Source: Coemansia sp. RSA 487
Lineage: Eukaryota; Kickxellomycota; Kickxellomycetes; Kickxellales; Kickxellaceae
DNA length: 64,000 nucleotides
Assembly (NCBI GenBank): GCA_027577595.1
Contig: JANBRJ010000024.1
Coordinates: forward strand, 124,001-188,000
Direction: 5' to 3'
Shown here piece after piece: positions 1 through 11,532 of this stretch. Made by a program: the position numbers and the translations under genes. The notes beneath the pieces were generated by a model. The model worked only from the letters and a program-made list of their open reading frames with translations, was not told where the DNA came from and ran no database searches. How positions within the stretch are numbered: the first letter of the stretch is position 1; each line of letters starts with the position of its first letter.

Positions 1-487
1 GCTCGGCAAATGGGCGCACGTGACGTGGCGTGGCAGGCGAAGGCTTTGGGCGGGCGCGCACATCGAGCTCGACGACAGACCACTCGCCGTTCCTGTCGTC
101 CCAGTCGCGCGGCGGGTCGGTGGAGTTAAAGTGCAGGCGCACTATGTGCGAGAAGACGCAGTACGCCATGAACCACGCCACCAGAATGGCCGAGAACACA
201 GACGTCGACGACCAAACCACCGACGAGAAGAGCAGCTTCGGATACGCAGTGATGGCGCGGACGCCCAGCTTGATGTCGATGTTGGCGGTTGTCAGCGACA
301 GCAGCACCACGGACGCCAGACACAGCACCGACGACAGCAGCGTCACTCGCAGAAGAAACATCGCGTCGTTGAGCGTCTCGTAGTGCACGCGCGTCGCCAG
401 CACGCCGCCATCTGGGATAAGCAGCTTTGCGCGCGGCAGCGGAAGCTGTACCTTGGCGCCTTTCAGGCTGATAGTCTTGGGGTCCAT
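1..487 (-). CDS. Partial membrane protein of unknown function, runs off the left edge
   Basis: An open frame begins with ATG at 487 and is still open at base 1, so about 162 residues are visible and the C-terminus is missing. The start MDPKTISLKGAKVQLPLPRA is followed by two hydrophobic stretches, near residues 45-70 and 85-120, suggesting a two-pass membrane protein. After the second helix comes an acidic, Trp-containing cytosolic or lumenal segment (DWDDRNGEWSVVELDV). I do not recognise the family. It is divergent from the LMBRD2-like gene, with about 500 bp between the two starts. Coding seems likely because the frame is uninterrupted and has a sensible membrane topology, but no homology can be claimed. 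Confidence 0.55.
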   Translation of the reverse strand, partial: MDPKTISLKGAKVQLPLPRAKLLIPDGGVLATRVHYETLNDAMFLLRVTLLSSVLCLASVVLLSLTTANIDIKLGVRAITAYPKLLFSSVVWSSTSVFSAILVAWFMAYCVFSHIVRLHFNSTDPPRDWDDRNGEWSVVELDVRARPKPSPATPRHVRPFAE

Positions 488-993
488 TCCGGGCTGTGGA
501 GCTTTTGCAGAGGGTTCTTCTTTGTGTGTCAGGGTCTGCGAGCTGGGAGAGTGCGGGTATCTCTTTGCTTCGGGAGCCAGATGAGTGCTGTAAAAGGATG
601 CAGTGGCGCGTGTGCTACAGAAGAAGACCGTGCTGGCCTCTTCCCGCCGCCAGCGGCGACGGCTGCCCCCGCCGGGCTACTGCGCTGTGGGCGACCTGCT
701 ATTTGTGCGTGTGCCAGAGCTTTAGACAGCGTGCGCGTTAGCATTAATTTTGTGGGAGCGGAGCTTGCGCTTCAAATGCATGCCTACTTCCTCTTTCTCC
801 ACTGGCCCCTCCCTTAACGCTTTTTTTTACTTTCTATCTCGCATTTACCGCATTTCGCTGTCGGCGCCTAATTCCCGCCCATTCCGCTGCGCCCACCGTC
901 TCTGCCCGTCTGCCGCCGCCCGGCCCGTCCTGACCCCTGACTCTCTTCCGCACCACAAGCCCGAAAGCGCTATCCGTCCAGCAACCTCTACAT
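488..993. other. Divergent intergenic region
   Basis: This is the shared upstream region of the left-edge membrane protein (minus) and the LMBRD2-like gene (plus). It is C/T-rich from about 800 to 990, as expected for a fungal 5' leader. I see no further gene in it. Confidence 0.5.
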
Positions 994-3679
994 ATGCTGT
1001 GGCCTCTGCTTCTCTGCGGCGCCGCCAGCCTGCTGGTCATTCTGCGGCTCCTACACTCGTACGGCGACCGCAGGCGCTGCGCCTGGTATGTGCAGGTTGC
1101 AGCCGTCGCCAGCTGGTACCTACCGTTTACAATTGTGTTCATCCTGCCGTTTGACTTCAGCTCGGTAAGTGTCGCAGTCCTGCACTCGCAAAAGCGGCGG
1201 GGTATGGGGCGATATTCTCTGTGCATAATGCAGCCAGCCATTGCTAACGCCATCTCCTGCTTCCAATCTGTAGACACTCTATCGCACATGCAACCAGAAC
1301 TGCAGCGAGCCCGTCGGCTACATCGGCTCCCACTTCACACACGACCTGTGGGCCGTGCTGTACTGGACCATGTATCTGCTCACCTGGCTCGTGCTTCCGC
1401 TCATGATGTCCTACGTCGACTCTGGCGCATTCGCCTTCAGAGACCGCCTGCGTGCCGCCGTGTGGAGCAACCTGCAGTTCTACGGCATTAGCGGTGCCGT
1501 CGGCATCCTGGTGGTTGGCTACATAGCGCTGACGCGCGGGTTCTTTGGCGCCGACCTCATTGCGTTCCTGATGGCGCTGGCCAACTTCTGGGGGCTTTTC
1601 CTCGTCATCACGTTTATGGGCTTTGGACTTGTTTCGATTCCTCGCAAGCTCTGGCGCTGCGGCGACCTGGAGCTGGAGCTGGCCAACATCGAGGGCCGCG
1701 CTATGGCCCACAAGGATAAGGCGTATGACTCGGCCCTGGAGCTTGCTGAGACCCTCAACGAGGCACAGCTCGTCTCTGCACGTATCAACTCGGCCGACGA
1801 TCTTCGCCACTGCGTTGACCGGATCATGGAGCACTGCTCTCGGGTTTCGCAATCCAGCAGACTTCCGCCCCAGAACGTTGCCATGTCGTCACGCGTGCCC
1901 GCAGACATCTCGGAATCATATCTTGCGAGCCTTCATAACAGGATCAAGCACGCGCTGCTGAAGGAGGAGCGCGACCGCTGGCGGTGGACTAGGTCCGCAC
2001 ACCGCGCCTTCTTCCTCCAGGACACGATAAAGTCGCGCACAAACCCGCGGAGGCAGTTCAACTCCACGCTTGCGCCATGGAGCCACTGGGGAATGGCCAG
2101 GCGGTCCGCTGCGTGGTGGTGGTACGTAGCCCTCCGCCCGGTCGTCTGCCGCTCGTTGGCTGTGGGTGCTGCCGTGCTGAGCGCGGTCATCCTGTGGTCA
2201 GAGCTGACGTTCAACTTGGCGTCGTCGCACATATCGGCTGTGCGCTATCTCCTGCGCGCCCTGGACCTGTCTTATCTGGCCATCGAGGTCTCCAGCATCG
2301 TGGTTATCGCATACATGTGCCTTTGCGCCTACAGCTCGGTCATGAAGCTGCGTATCTTCAACATATACTCGCTAGAGTCGCACCATCACACAAACGAGCG
2401 AAGCCTACTATTCTGCGGCGCATACCTCTGCAGGCTGATGTTTCCTCTCTGCTACAACTTCCTCAGCATGGCCGGCAGCGGCTTTGCGGACGGCAGCGAC
2501 AGTAGCGAGATCACCGAGTTTGCCGGGTTCATGGACCGGATCGACCTTGTACCGGTGTTGGGCGAGCAGTCGAACCGCGTGATACCCGTGCTGATCATGA
2601 TTCCTGCCGCGCTTGCGCTCTTCAACGTGCATGGGCGCGTAATGGAGTACTTCAGCATCGACCGCGTGGCGTCGACGTCGCAGTCAGCCGATGGTCCGGA
2701 CGAGGAGCTCGGCCCGCTGTGCCTGCCGCACGAGGAGGGCCGCGGGCTGCTGGCAGAAGCAAGGCTTGCAGCAGAGCGCGAGCAAGGCACTGCTGACACC
2801 CCCCGCTACTCGCCCGCTGGCTCCGCATACTCGAGCAATGCAAACCTCCGCGCGCATGCGGCCTCCATCAGCGCAGCGAGCGACTTTCCTGCTGCCACCA
2901 GACGTGGATCACACGAATGGTATCTGGGTCGTTCCTCCTTCGACCACGCGCGCGACGACGTCTCTGCCGATCTACTGAACGACCACTCCAGCCTCTTGGC
3001 GGTGGGAGACCACGCACCTCACTATCAAGGCCGCCGGCCGTTTGGCAACTACTCCAGCCATCCTGACCTTGTCGGAATAGCAGATGGCAACAGCAGCAGC
3101 AGTGGTAATGGCAGTGCCAGTGGCAATGGCACCAGTCGTAGAGTCGGTAATGCCAACGGCGCAGGCGTCGTTTCAAGCAATATCCTCGGCCATGCTAGCA
3201 CTAGACTCGACGTCCACAGCGACAGCAACGACTCAAGCAGCGTGGAAAACAGCGGACAGGCTAGCCATGGCTCGAATCCGCTTAGCCCACGTGGCGCGCT
3301 AAAGCCCACAGGCATGGCTGCTCGCTTCGGGCGCCTTCTGCCTGCACGGCAGGGCTCGCAGCTGTCCAAGACGCGGTCCAAGTTCAACGCTGGCAGACCT
3401 AGCAACGTCACCCGCCTGCGACCTTCGTCGCGCCAGTCGAGCCGCAGCAACTACGCCAGTGATGAGGGCGTGCATCCGGCCCATCTGCTTAGCCCGCGAG
3501 GCGGAGAGAGCGTGCGCAGTGCTGCACAGCCCCAGACCGGCCACCAGCCGCTGGTTCTGTCGCCATCCAGCCCCGGACGGATGCCCAATCCGTGGGCCGA
3601 CGGCGCTGACACCCGTTCACAGGCCCGGCGCCACGCTCTGTCAGACAGCTCAGCGCGTGCATACACGCCAAAGAGCTGA
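994..3679 (+). CDS. LMBR1 domain-containing protein 2 (LMBRD2) homologue, two exons
   Basis: Exon 1 is 994-1164 and exon 2 is 1274-3679, joined by an intron with GTAAGT and TAG ends. The product is about 858 residues. The N-terminal half is a multi-pass membrane protein with a helix at the start (MLWPLLLCGAASLLVILRLL), then FILPFDF, and the conserved WTMYLLTWLVLPLMMSY block typical of the LMBR1 family. A helical cytosolic segment around residues 200-300 separates the two membrane halves. The last roughly 330 residues are low-complexity and rich in Ser, Gly, Asn and Arg, including an SSSSGNGSASGNG run. LMBRD2 proteins are putative membrane receptors or regulators linked to beta-adrenergic signalling in animals; the fungal role is unknown. 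The start was chosen because the upstream exon restores the first helix. Confidence 0.85.
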
Positions 3680-3788
3680 TCCTCCACACAACCACACCAA
3701 CTGATTTGTAATGTACATGCTCCTTTTCTTTCATCCATAGCGACCAATGTTACTTTTTTAATCGTAGTTTTCAGTTGGCTTATATGTA

Positions 3789-4754
3789 TTTTGCAAAACT
3801 AATTGCTTCAAATGAGGATATATATACGCGCCGAACGGTCAAAGGTTTGCGGTGGCAATAATGCATTTTGCGTTCCAAGAAAAGCCGTTTGCGCAGGCGT
3901 GGCATGTGCGTTAGTGCAAAACAGGAAGACAAAAAAAACACAGATGATTAGTACCATTGTCAAAAAGCAGTCACAGATGCTTATCTCCTCGGCTCTCATT
4001 TGAGCACCTATCTGCAAAAGGGACACCATCAGTATCTTCCTGTCCTAGAACTAGGATTTGCCGCGGCTATAACCTTGGCTGAATCTCGTGGTGGTTGTTA
4101 TTTGTTCATCCTCGTCGCTGGCTTCTTTTCCTTCTTAGGAGCTGCTGTTCATTGGTGGTAGCAACGGCTGCAGACTGACTGCAGCAAAAGCGCTCTGGAG
4201 TCTCGCTGTGGCCACGAAGACCATGGAAAATATGGCTGAAGTTGAGAACGGCAACGAGATCTCGGCTGTACATGCGAGAACGAGGAGTCAAAGCACCATC
4301 CACTTCCACGGGCTCCATACATAGCTCGCTGGTGCATTCAAGGAGACTGTGGCAGAGCACTTCTTTCATCATCTCTCGTTGGTAGGCAGCATTTTCCAAC
4401 CAAATGCCGGTGTAGTGCTGACACTGATATTGTCAGGCTGTTGAATGCTTCACATAGGCCCTTCTTGATATCTGCCAGCACTGCAGGTGGGTTCTTGTGC
4501 GAGGTAGTGGTGGTATTTCTTCGGATTGCTAGATTTTGTTAGGATTAATATTAACTAACCACATTAAAAGCACAGACAAAGACCGAGAAGCTAGTCCATT
4601 TTAGTGTGAAATAATAGGCGTTTAGCGAACAGCTTTCTCTACAAAGCTCAGTTTGCGCCTCTTGTTTCCAAGCGCAAACATAGCACCAACAGACGCAAAT
4701 ATATCATCATTCAATGTGTATACATCCTTATTTGACGCAATTAGTTTTGCAAAA
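3789..4754 (-). mobile_element. Inverted-repeat DNA element, copy A, with transposase-HTH-like and TnpB/Fanzor-tail-like relics
   Basis: The ends match each other in inverted orientation. 3789-3835 starts TTTTGCAAAACTAATTGC and goes on to a CAAATGAGGATATATATAC-like stretch; its reverse complement is at about 4712-4754. Read on the minus strand, roughly 4493-4395 encodes a segment with TISVSALHRHLV, which resembles the N-terminal helix-turn-helix of IS630/Tc1-type transposases. About 4365-4106 (in an ORF opening at 4399) encodes LLECTSELC, then 18 residues, then RDLVAVLNFSHI. That pattern resembles the second half of the zinc ribbon and the RuvC-III motif of TnpB/Fanzor proteins. At 966 bp it is far too short for either whole enzyme, so it is an internally deleted, presumably non-autonomous copy. 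A related copy lies at about 44011-45011. No clear target-site duplication was found. The family assignment is inference. Confidence 0.65.
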
Positions 4755-4931
4755 CACAGCTTTGTATTTTGAACATGCCAGCTTTGCTATCCACATCAGA
4801 TTGAAACTCCGTGGCACCAGATCCAAGTCTCAAAAATGTTGAACTGATAGATAAATTTTGCAAGTAAACAAGCCAGTTCGGAACATAAAAAGCTATTGAG
4901 AGGAGGAAAACTAGTCGACAGGCGGGGGTGC

Positions 4932-6067
4932 TTATTTCTTGGCGTTCTCCTTCGCCTGCTTGAGCGTGAGCTTGCGCTTCTCGATGTACCCGGCCGACCT
5001 GAAGTCGCCGCGTGTCTTGCGCAGAGTGATGTAGGCGTTGCTCTTCTTCTCCTCGGCGGTGATGGCGCGGGGTGCCTCGGTTTCGATCTCGGCAGCAACA
5101 GGGATCGGCTGGCCGCTGATCTGGACAGCGTTCTTGTAGGCCTCGACATCGGCAGCGCTGCGCTTCTTGGCGCTGAGCGGGAGGACAATGAGCTTGGCGT
5201 GGTACGCCTTCAAGCGCTCGACGTTGCGTGCAAGTGCCTCCTCGCTACGGTTGCGGCGGCGGTAGTCAACAGCAATGCCAATAGTAGCGGCATACTTGGC
5301 GCTGATGCCAGCTGCCTTCAGCTCCTCAAGCGTGAACCCGCGGCCGACGCGGACCTTGCGGTTGTACTTGACGGTGGGGCAGCGGACGGCTGGGCGAAGG
5401 AGCTCGGTAGGGCGCGGAGCGATCTTGGCTGCCTTAGCAACGCGTGCGCGACGGCGACGGAGCTTGCGACCGGGTTGGTTGAACCAAGTGCGGACGCGGA
5501 GATCCCACTCCTTGCGGAGATGAACGTTCGGCAGCTGTTTGTTCTGCATCTATAGGAAAGTAAATGAACATTGATGCCATGTATATTGTTGTTAGTATCA
5601 ATATATAAAACGTTGGGTGCTTTGATTTGCTTCTTGGCACCAGCCATACCAAATGGGCAATAGGACCAACGCAGGAGATCCAAGTCACACCCACGGCTTT
5701 GCCTACATATTTTTATCTGTCTAGAAGCAACTTGCACCTCTCATCAGAGCAGACCTCAATGGCTGTGCTTGTGTCATTTGGCCACATTACAAGAATGTTC
5801 AGTCCTGTGCCACACTGATAGCCAGCAACAACCAACAACATGCGAGAAGCTCTAGCTTGCGGTGAGATGGAACGACAGCCGCATGCAAAAAATATATAGA
5901 ACTCGGTGTTGAAACGCCGCTCCATCAGTTAGACCTTGCGGCTGCGTTGTTTGCTGAGACAGTCCCACATTCTGAACATTGGTCGTTTTGTAAAAACAAG
6001 ACAACTTGTTTTCAGTTATAGAACTATCTGAACTTAGTGGACACAGTGTGCTCCTCACCGCAACCAT
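4932..6067 (-). CDS. RPL13: 60S ribosomal protein eL13
   Basis: The main exon, 4932-5549, encodes NKQLPNVHLRKEW, then the eL13 signature blocks AAKIAPRPTELLRP, CPTVKYNRKVRVGRGFTLEE and a lysine-rich end. An acceptor CTATAG lies directly before codon ATG at 5549, and a GATACTAAC branch site lies about 45 bases upstream, so an intron precedes it. The best candidate for exon 1 is 6059-6067 (ATGGTTGCG, then GTGAGG). It would give MVA plus the main exon and places the conserved Trp at position 18, as in human and S. pombe eL13. A TTTATATGG TATA-like motif lies about 60 bases farther upstream. The intron would be 509 nt. The protein is a structural component of the large ribosomal subunit. Identity is secure; the tiny first exon is inference. 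Confidence 0.9.
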
Positions 6068-7399
6068 CGCCACCACAAAAAACACCGCCAAAGCAAGTAG
6101 CAGGCAAAATATAGAAGTTTGAGTCCATATAAATGGGCCTTCCAATCTCGAAATCTGTAAATTCGACATTTGCATGTGAATTTTCAAGATGCTTCTACAA
6201 ATGCTTCTGCTAACCCGACTAGTCACAAATGTTTTCAAACAGTGCTTGGTGATGGATTCATCCCGCTCGTGGTCTGTCTCCTTGATGGATACGCGTTATT
6301 CTTCCGATTTATTCAAGCTGCCGCAAACCAGTATCTATTCGAGATGCGGTTACTTCCGGACCCACTCGCCATTAACATGGCTGAATCCTCACGTATTTTC
6401 AATGGATGCATACTTTTATCTAGCCTGATATGATATAAAAAAGCACTTGAAAGAGAAAGACCCAGATTTGTGTTTGGTGCTGAGACTTTTGCAATATTGA
6501 TTTGAAGCAGACTCTTTTGGCCAATTTTTGCTTAATCACTGGCTGTCTGACTTTGCTTATTTTTTGGCACCAACATTCTGATAAAATCCTGGCCACTCAA
6601 CCAATCATATACTATAATATCACATGACTTGAGAGGTTAATGGCCATCATCAAGCTAGCTTGCAAAGCCAAAGTCGAGTCTTCATACGTTGTAAAATCAG
6701 AGCCCGTTCTTTCTTTTCCAGCAGTGCTTACTTCTATTATAAATCAAGCCTATTCAAATAGTAAGCATCCATTGCCGCATCCAGGCGACGATAGATTCAT
6801 GGATTCATTGTAGCAGGCAGAACGAGCAGTACGCGATTCGCAAGTATCAGGAGTTTTGGAGATGCGCTTATCGAACAGGACAAAAAAGTTTGGTTTCGTC
6901 GCGTGCGTGTCTTCCGAGGAGGCGTATCCATCAGAGCAGATGCTGTGTGCACATCCAGAGAATGTGTCTGCGTGTAGTTTGGGTCTTGCTCTGGATTCGG
7001 CCAATTTGAGGCATTTCGTAATTTCGTTTTCATTTGGATTCGAATGAGACTACCTTTATGCTTTGACTTTCCAGTCAACCTGACAGGCCCGCACTTGACA
7101 CGAGCGTATTTCAAAGCACCTCCTTTTGACGGGTAATTTAGCAGTGCCAGGACAAAAGGCGGAAAGCGCAAGCAAATGTCTGATAGTTTCCGCGTGCCTT
7201 CTTTTACGACTGTAGAACGCGGAGTATACGCTATATTTGGAGAACGCGCTCTGCCTGCGTTTGGACCTTGACAGATTAATTTTCTGATGCCACCAAAGAT
7301 ATTGGCTAGGTGTTGATGATGCTTTCTATTGAATATGCTTACTAACTATTTAGCCGACTTGGAGTTGCTTGTATTTTCTCTCTTTACGCTGTAGAAACC
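6068..7399. other. Divergent spacer between eL13 and uS9
   Basis: This 1.3-kb region is rich in short A/T runs and has no ORF resembling a known protein. Near its right end a CTTACTAAC branch-like site (7338-7346) and a TGTAG acceptor (ending 7394), just before the uS9 start, suggest a 5'-UTR intron for uS9. A minus-strand frame at about 6797-7171 is open but has no ATG near its start and no convincing homology. Confidence 0.45.
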
Positions 7400-7822
7400 A
7401 TGGAGGCCGTCCAAACTTATGGTCGTAAGAAGAACGCCACCGCCGTTGCCTACGTCAAGCGCGGCAAGGGCATGATCCGCATCAACGGTCACCCGCTCGA
7501 GCTCCTTGAGCCCGAGATTCTCAGATTCAAAGTCTATGAGGCCATCCTGATTGTTGGCGAGGACAAGTTTGCTGGTCTTGACATCCGCATCCGCGTCAAG
7601 GGTGGTGGCCACACCTCCCAGGTCTATGCCATCCGCCAGGCAATTGCCAAGGGCGTTGTTGCCTTCTACCAAAAGTACATTGACGAGGCTTCCAAGAAGG
7701 AGATTAAGGACCTGCTTGTTGCCTACGACCGTACTCTGCTTGTTGCCGATCCTCGTCGCTGCGAGCCCAAGAAGTTCGGTGGACCTGGTGCCCGTGCCCG
7801 CTTCCAGAAGTCGTACCGTTAA
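7400..7822 (+). CDS. RPS16: 40S ribosomal protein uS9 (S16)
   Basis: A single coding exon gives 140 residues and starts in a good context (AAACCATGG). The sequence runs [19 protein letters not shown], then [21 protein letters not shown], the invariant [30 protein letters not shown], and the universal C-terminus [11 protein letters not shown], whose last arginine reaches the decoding-site tRNA. Length matches the family (141-146). A TGTAG acceptor lies five bases before the ATG, so the 5' UTR is probably spliced. It is convergent with eL32 and divergent from eL13, forming a three-gene ribosomal protein group. Confidence 0.97.
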   Translation: MEAVQTYGRKKNATAVAYVKRGKGMIRINGHPLELLEPEILRFKVYEAILIVGEDKFAGLDIRIRVKGGGHTSQVYAIRQAIAKGVVAFYQKYIDEASKKEIKDLLVAYDRTLLVADPRRCEPKKFGGPGARARFQKSYR

Positions 7823-8141
7823 GTCGGCGTGGTATGGCAAACGGAGCTGCTCGCGACCAGCAGCCATTGCCAGCTCATCTACTACATATCTACCTCTCTT
7901 TTTGTGCCTTTGTCTACTTTCTGGTATAGCCCCAATAAACGTTGTGGAGTGCACTTCTATCTATAACCCTTTTAATGCGTAAAGCAAATGATATAAACAC
8001 TCCTCTGCACGTGTGAACAAGGTTTATCTTTGTTGTGCTGCGCAAAATGCCAGTTAGCTTCTTATTTTTGGAACAAGATCTGTTGTTATTTGGAAAGGAA
8101 TGGGAAACACCAAAATCGAAAAGATAAAGACACATGTAGCT

Positions 8142-8540
8142 TTAGTTCTCGACGCTGCGGATGCGGGCATCAGGGTTGATGACCTTGATGCTGAGCTGCT
8201 TGGCGCGCTCAATAAGCTCGACGCGCTTCTTAGCACCAATGTCGTGGGCAATCTCGGCAGCATAGGTGCGGTTAAGCATCACAAGGCTCTCAAGGTCCTT
8301 CTTGTTATGGACGGTGAACTTGCGGAAACCGTCGGGGAGAAGGAAACGGGTCTTCTTGTTCGATCCGTAACCGATCTTGGCATGGGGACGGGTGCCCTTG
8401 AAGCGACGGCGGGTGCGGGAATCAATACCCACGGGGCGGCGCCACGAGGTGGGAACACGCTTGAAGCGATCCGACTGAACGCGGACGAAGGGCTTGGTGC
8501 GCTTCTTCACAATGTTAACCTTACGAGCAGGGCGAACCAT
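8142..8540 (-). CDS. RPL32: 60S ribosomal protein eL32
   Basis: The 132-residue product begins [16 protein letters not shown]. It contains the family blocks [45 protein letters not shown] and [20 protein letters not shown]. It ends with the short RIRSVEN tail, close to the human RLRSEEN. The ATG follows TGTGTAG directly, so a 5'-UTR intron ending just before the start is likely. It lies 319 bp from uS9 in convergent orientation. It is a structural protein of the large subunit. Confidence 0.96.
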   Translation of the reverse strand: MVRPARKVNIVKKRTKPFVRVQSDRFKRVPTSWRRPVGIDSRTRRRFKGTRPHAKIGYGSNKKTRFLLPDGFRKFTVHNKKDLESLVMLNRTYAAEIAHDIGAKKRVELIERAKQLSIKVINPDARIRSVEN

Positions 8541-9557
8541 CTACACAGACAAACAGCCCCACACCAGTGCATAAATCATCAGGATAACTGAAAGTTAGTA
8601 TAAGTATAAGTTTTGCGGAAGTCGGGATGACCTTGGTCCTGCACTCGGCAGCAGCACTAGATGAACAGACACAGAGGATTCGCAGAGCAGAAGACCAACG
8701 GTATTTAAAACTGCATAGTTCCAGAACTGTTTTGCACGTCCATCCCCTTTTCTTGCCGGGATTTGCAACGCTTGACGCAATTCTATGCCACTGTAAGAAA
8801 TGCTGTTGTTTAATGGAAAAAGCAGCTCTTCTGTCGGGCGTTGCAGTCATGTCCTTTTTTGTAACCCCATTCTAGCTCCAAACTGAGAGAAAACGTCGAT
8901 TGAAAGAAATGGGCCGAATTCGACAAAATCCGAATCTCGCTGTTTTCGGCTGCTGTCTCAACAAGTTGAATCCAACGCAGCTAGGTCTGCGCAGTCAACG
9001 CCAAAACATCCACAGCACCTTCTTCCAATATGTTTTGATGTGATGGATGCGTCTAATCGCTATTCATACATTGTATCTGCGAATCTATCTTGCTCTATAA
9101 CTAGGGTGTTCTGCGTTTGATGGTCCTCTGTCTGCTCTCTGCAATCGATGGATACGCGATGCTCACCTCTTATATATATTTTTTATAAATGTGGCTACGA
9201 ACTATACAGTCGAAAAAAGAGAAGTTACTCTTTAGCTGATGTCGATGCTGAGTGCCATCTCACTTTGCAATATTGGGTGTTTTTTTCTCTTCTTGCAAGT
9301 TTGTCTGGCCAAAGGCTGGTTGTGATGATCGCTGCTGATCGATCACGGGATTTGCTGATGGCGGCCGCGTCATTTGTCCATTTCACGCTTTCTTCTTGTG
9401 GCACATGCAAGAAGGCAAAGCAAGCAAGATGCCACAATAAAATGGACAGAGCACATCTTTCTTCACCCAACAGTGCATTTTGGTTTTCCATCTTTCTGTT
9501 TGTAGCTTTCATCACTCAATTTTTCAACTCATTTATCTTGACTATTAGTAACAACAA
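8541..9557. other. Divergent spacer between eL32 and Rpt6
   Basis: This is about 1 kb containing the 5' regions of both genes. The eL32-proximal part probably contains its 5'-UTR intron. T-rich leader sequence precedes the Rpt6 start. I see no protein or RNA gene I can support. Confidence 0.4.
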
Positions 9558-10917
9558 ATGTCCAGCAGCACAGCCATACGCGGAGCACAGCCCAGCAGCA
9601 GCAATGCTGCAGACGACGGGAGCGGCCTCCAGGGAATACGGGAATATTATCTACACAAAATCCAAGAGGCTGAGCAGAAGATTGTCGACAAGACGCAGAA
9701 TCTGAGACGTCTTGAAGCCCAGCGCAACACGCTCAATACCAGAGGTATGCATTGCGTTGATGTATTTTAATTTGGAATCCCATTTGAAGCTGCACATTGT
9801 GTTTGTGTTGCTAAATCTATTTGACCATTGTACTTTTGTGCTTTCTTAATTCAATGTAGTCCGTCTCTTGAAAGATGAGCTAAATCTGTTGCAGGAGCCT
9901 GCGCTTTCGGTGGCAGAGGTGGTCAAAGTTATTGGAAAAAATAAAGTTCTGGTGAAGCTTCATCCAGAGGGTAGAAACGTGGTCGACATCGCCGACGATA
10001 TCGACATTACATTGCTTACTCCCTCGACGCGCGTTGGGCTTCAGTCGGAAACGTACAAACTGCTGAAGATTTTGCCCAACAAGATCGATCCTCTGGTCAG
10101 CCTTATGATGGTTGAAAAGGTCCCTGACTCTACCTACGACATGATCGGTGGCCTGGATAAGCAGATAAAGGAAATCAAGGAAGTCATTGAGCTCCCAGTA
10201 AAGCACCCGGAGCTATTTGAAGCTTTGGGCATTGCACAGCCAAAGGGCGTCCTCCTATACGGTCCGCCGGGCACTGGTAAGACGCTTCTGGCACGTGCTG
10301 TCGCGCACCATACTGACTGCCGCTTTATCCGTGTTTCGGGCTCTGAGCTGGTCCAAAAGTACATTGGCGAGGGCAGCCGTATGGTCCGCGAGCTGTTTGT
10401 TATGGCCAGGGAGCACGCGCCATCGATCATCTTTATGGACGAAATCGACTCTATCGGATCTTCCAGGGGAGAGGGAGGATCGAGCGGCAGTGACTCGGAG
10501 GTGCAGCGCACCATGCTTGAGCTCCTCAACCAGCTTGATGGATTTGAACCCACGCAGAGCATCAAGGTCATTATGGCAACGAACCGAATCGACATTCTCG
10601 ACTCTGCGCTGCTTCGCCCAGGACGCATTGACCGTAAAATCGAGTTCCCGCCGCCAAATGAGGTTGCACGCACGGATATCCTGCGCATCCACTCACGCAA
10701 GATGAACCTCACCCGTGGCATCAACCTACGCAAGATTGCAGAACGTATGTCTGGTGCTAGCGGTGCTGAAGTCAAGGGCGTGTGCACAGAAGCTGGCATG
10801 TACGCTCTGCGTGAGCGGCGTGTGCATGTGACGCAGGAAGACTTTGAGATGGCAGTATCAAAGATTATGAAGAAGGACTCTGAAAAGAACACCTCCCTCC
10901 AAAAGCTATTCAAGTGA
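9558..10917 (+). CDS. RPT6: 26S proteasome regulatory ATPase Rpt6 (PSMC5)
   Basis: Exon 1 is 9558-9744 and exon 2 is 9860-10917, with GTATGC and TGTAG intron ends; the product is 414 residues. The N-terminus has the coiled coil ([19 protein letters not shown], then [10 protein letters not shown]). An OB domain follows ([19 protein letters not shown]), then the AAA module with the Walker A motif GPPGTGKT, Walker [10 protein letters not shown], and [37 protein letters not shown] and [18 protein letters not shown] are nearly identical to the human protein. Rpt6 is one of six ATPases in the proteasome base that unfold substrates. The family's usual length is about 405, so this one is complete. 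The intron falls between the coiled coil and the [10 protein letters not shown] segment. Confidence 0.97.
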
Positions 10918-11532
10918 GTTTGGGTGCTTTGCAACCGGCTGCCATTTCCTTTTCTTTGTTTGTTTTTCTCTCAACCACCGTAGTTTTCTATATCGCTTCT
11001 CAAAGTAGATCTGGATACATTGTCATTAGAATAACGCCAAGATTTTATCTTACACGTATATATTTAGCTATATATGATATATGATATTAGCTCTCTCAAA
11101 AGCGGATTGTGTGTAGCATTAAACCAAACTGCAGACCACATAAAGCCTAGTCCACTGCCACACTTGTACTAACCATTCCTCCACCGAGCTGTCCTCGATG
11201 TTGTCAGCGCTGTTTGTGGTTTTGTGGCTACATACAGCATGAATAGGGTAGTAATAAAAATATGTGGAGGGAGGAGCCGCAGAGCTGGTTGTTCTGATGA
11301 GCCGAGTCTCAGTGCAGCTCAAAAGCAAAAAGAAGCCTGATTTTTTTAAAAAGGATGTTTACACAGAAAGAAGCAACTTTCAAAACTCGGTTGCTTCATC
11401 CTCTTTAAAAGCCACTCCTTGCACACTTTGCTCTTTTTCTTTGCGAACTAGCTTTTTTTAATTTCATCAGCTTTAGAATACTTTCAGGAAAACACGCCCC
11501 CCAGAATACACACAGGGCCAAAAATCACTCAA
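10918..11532. other. Spacer between Rpt6 and the DCP1-like gene
   Basis: About 600 bp of AT-rich DNA holds the Rpt6 3' end and the T-rich leader of the downstream gene. No gene was recognised. Confidence 0.35.

Noticed and set aside
6797-7171. Minus-strand frame with KYARVKCGPVRLTGKSK, faintly like the start of FAM32A
   Set aside because: No nearby ATG, the downstream part does not continue the family, and no splice sites restore it.
10134-10934. 266-codon minus-strand ORF opposite Rpt6
   Set aside because: Antisense to the conserved AAA domain; no independent support.
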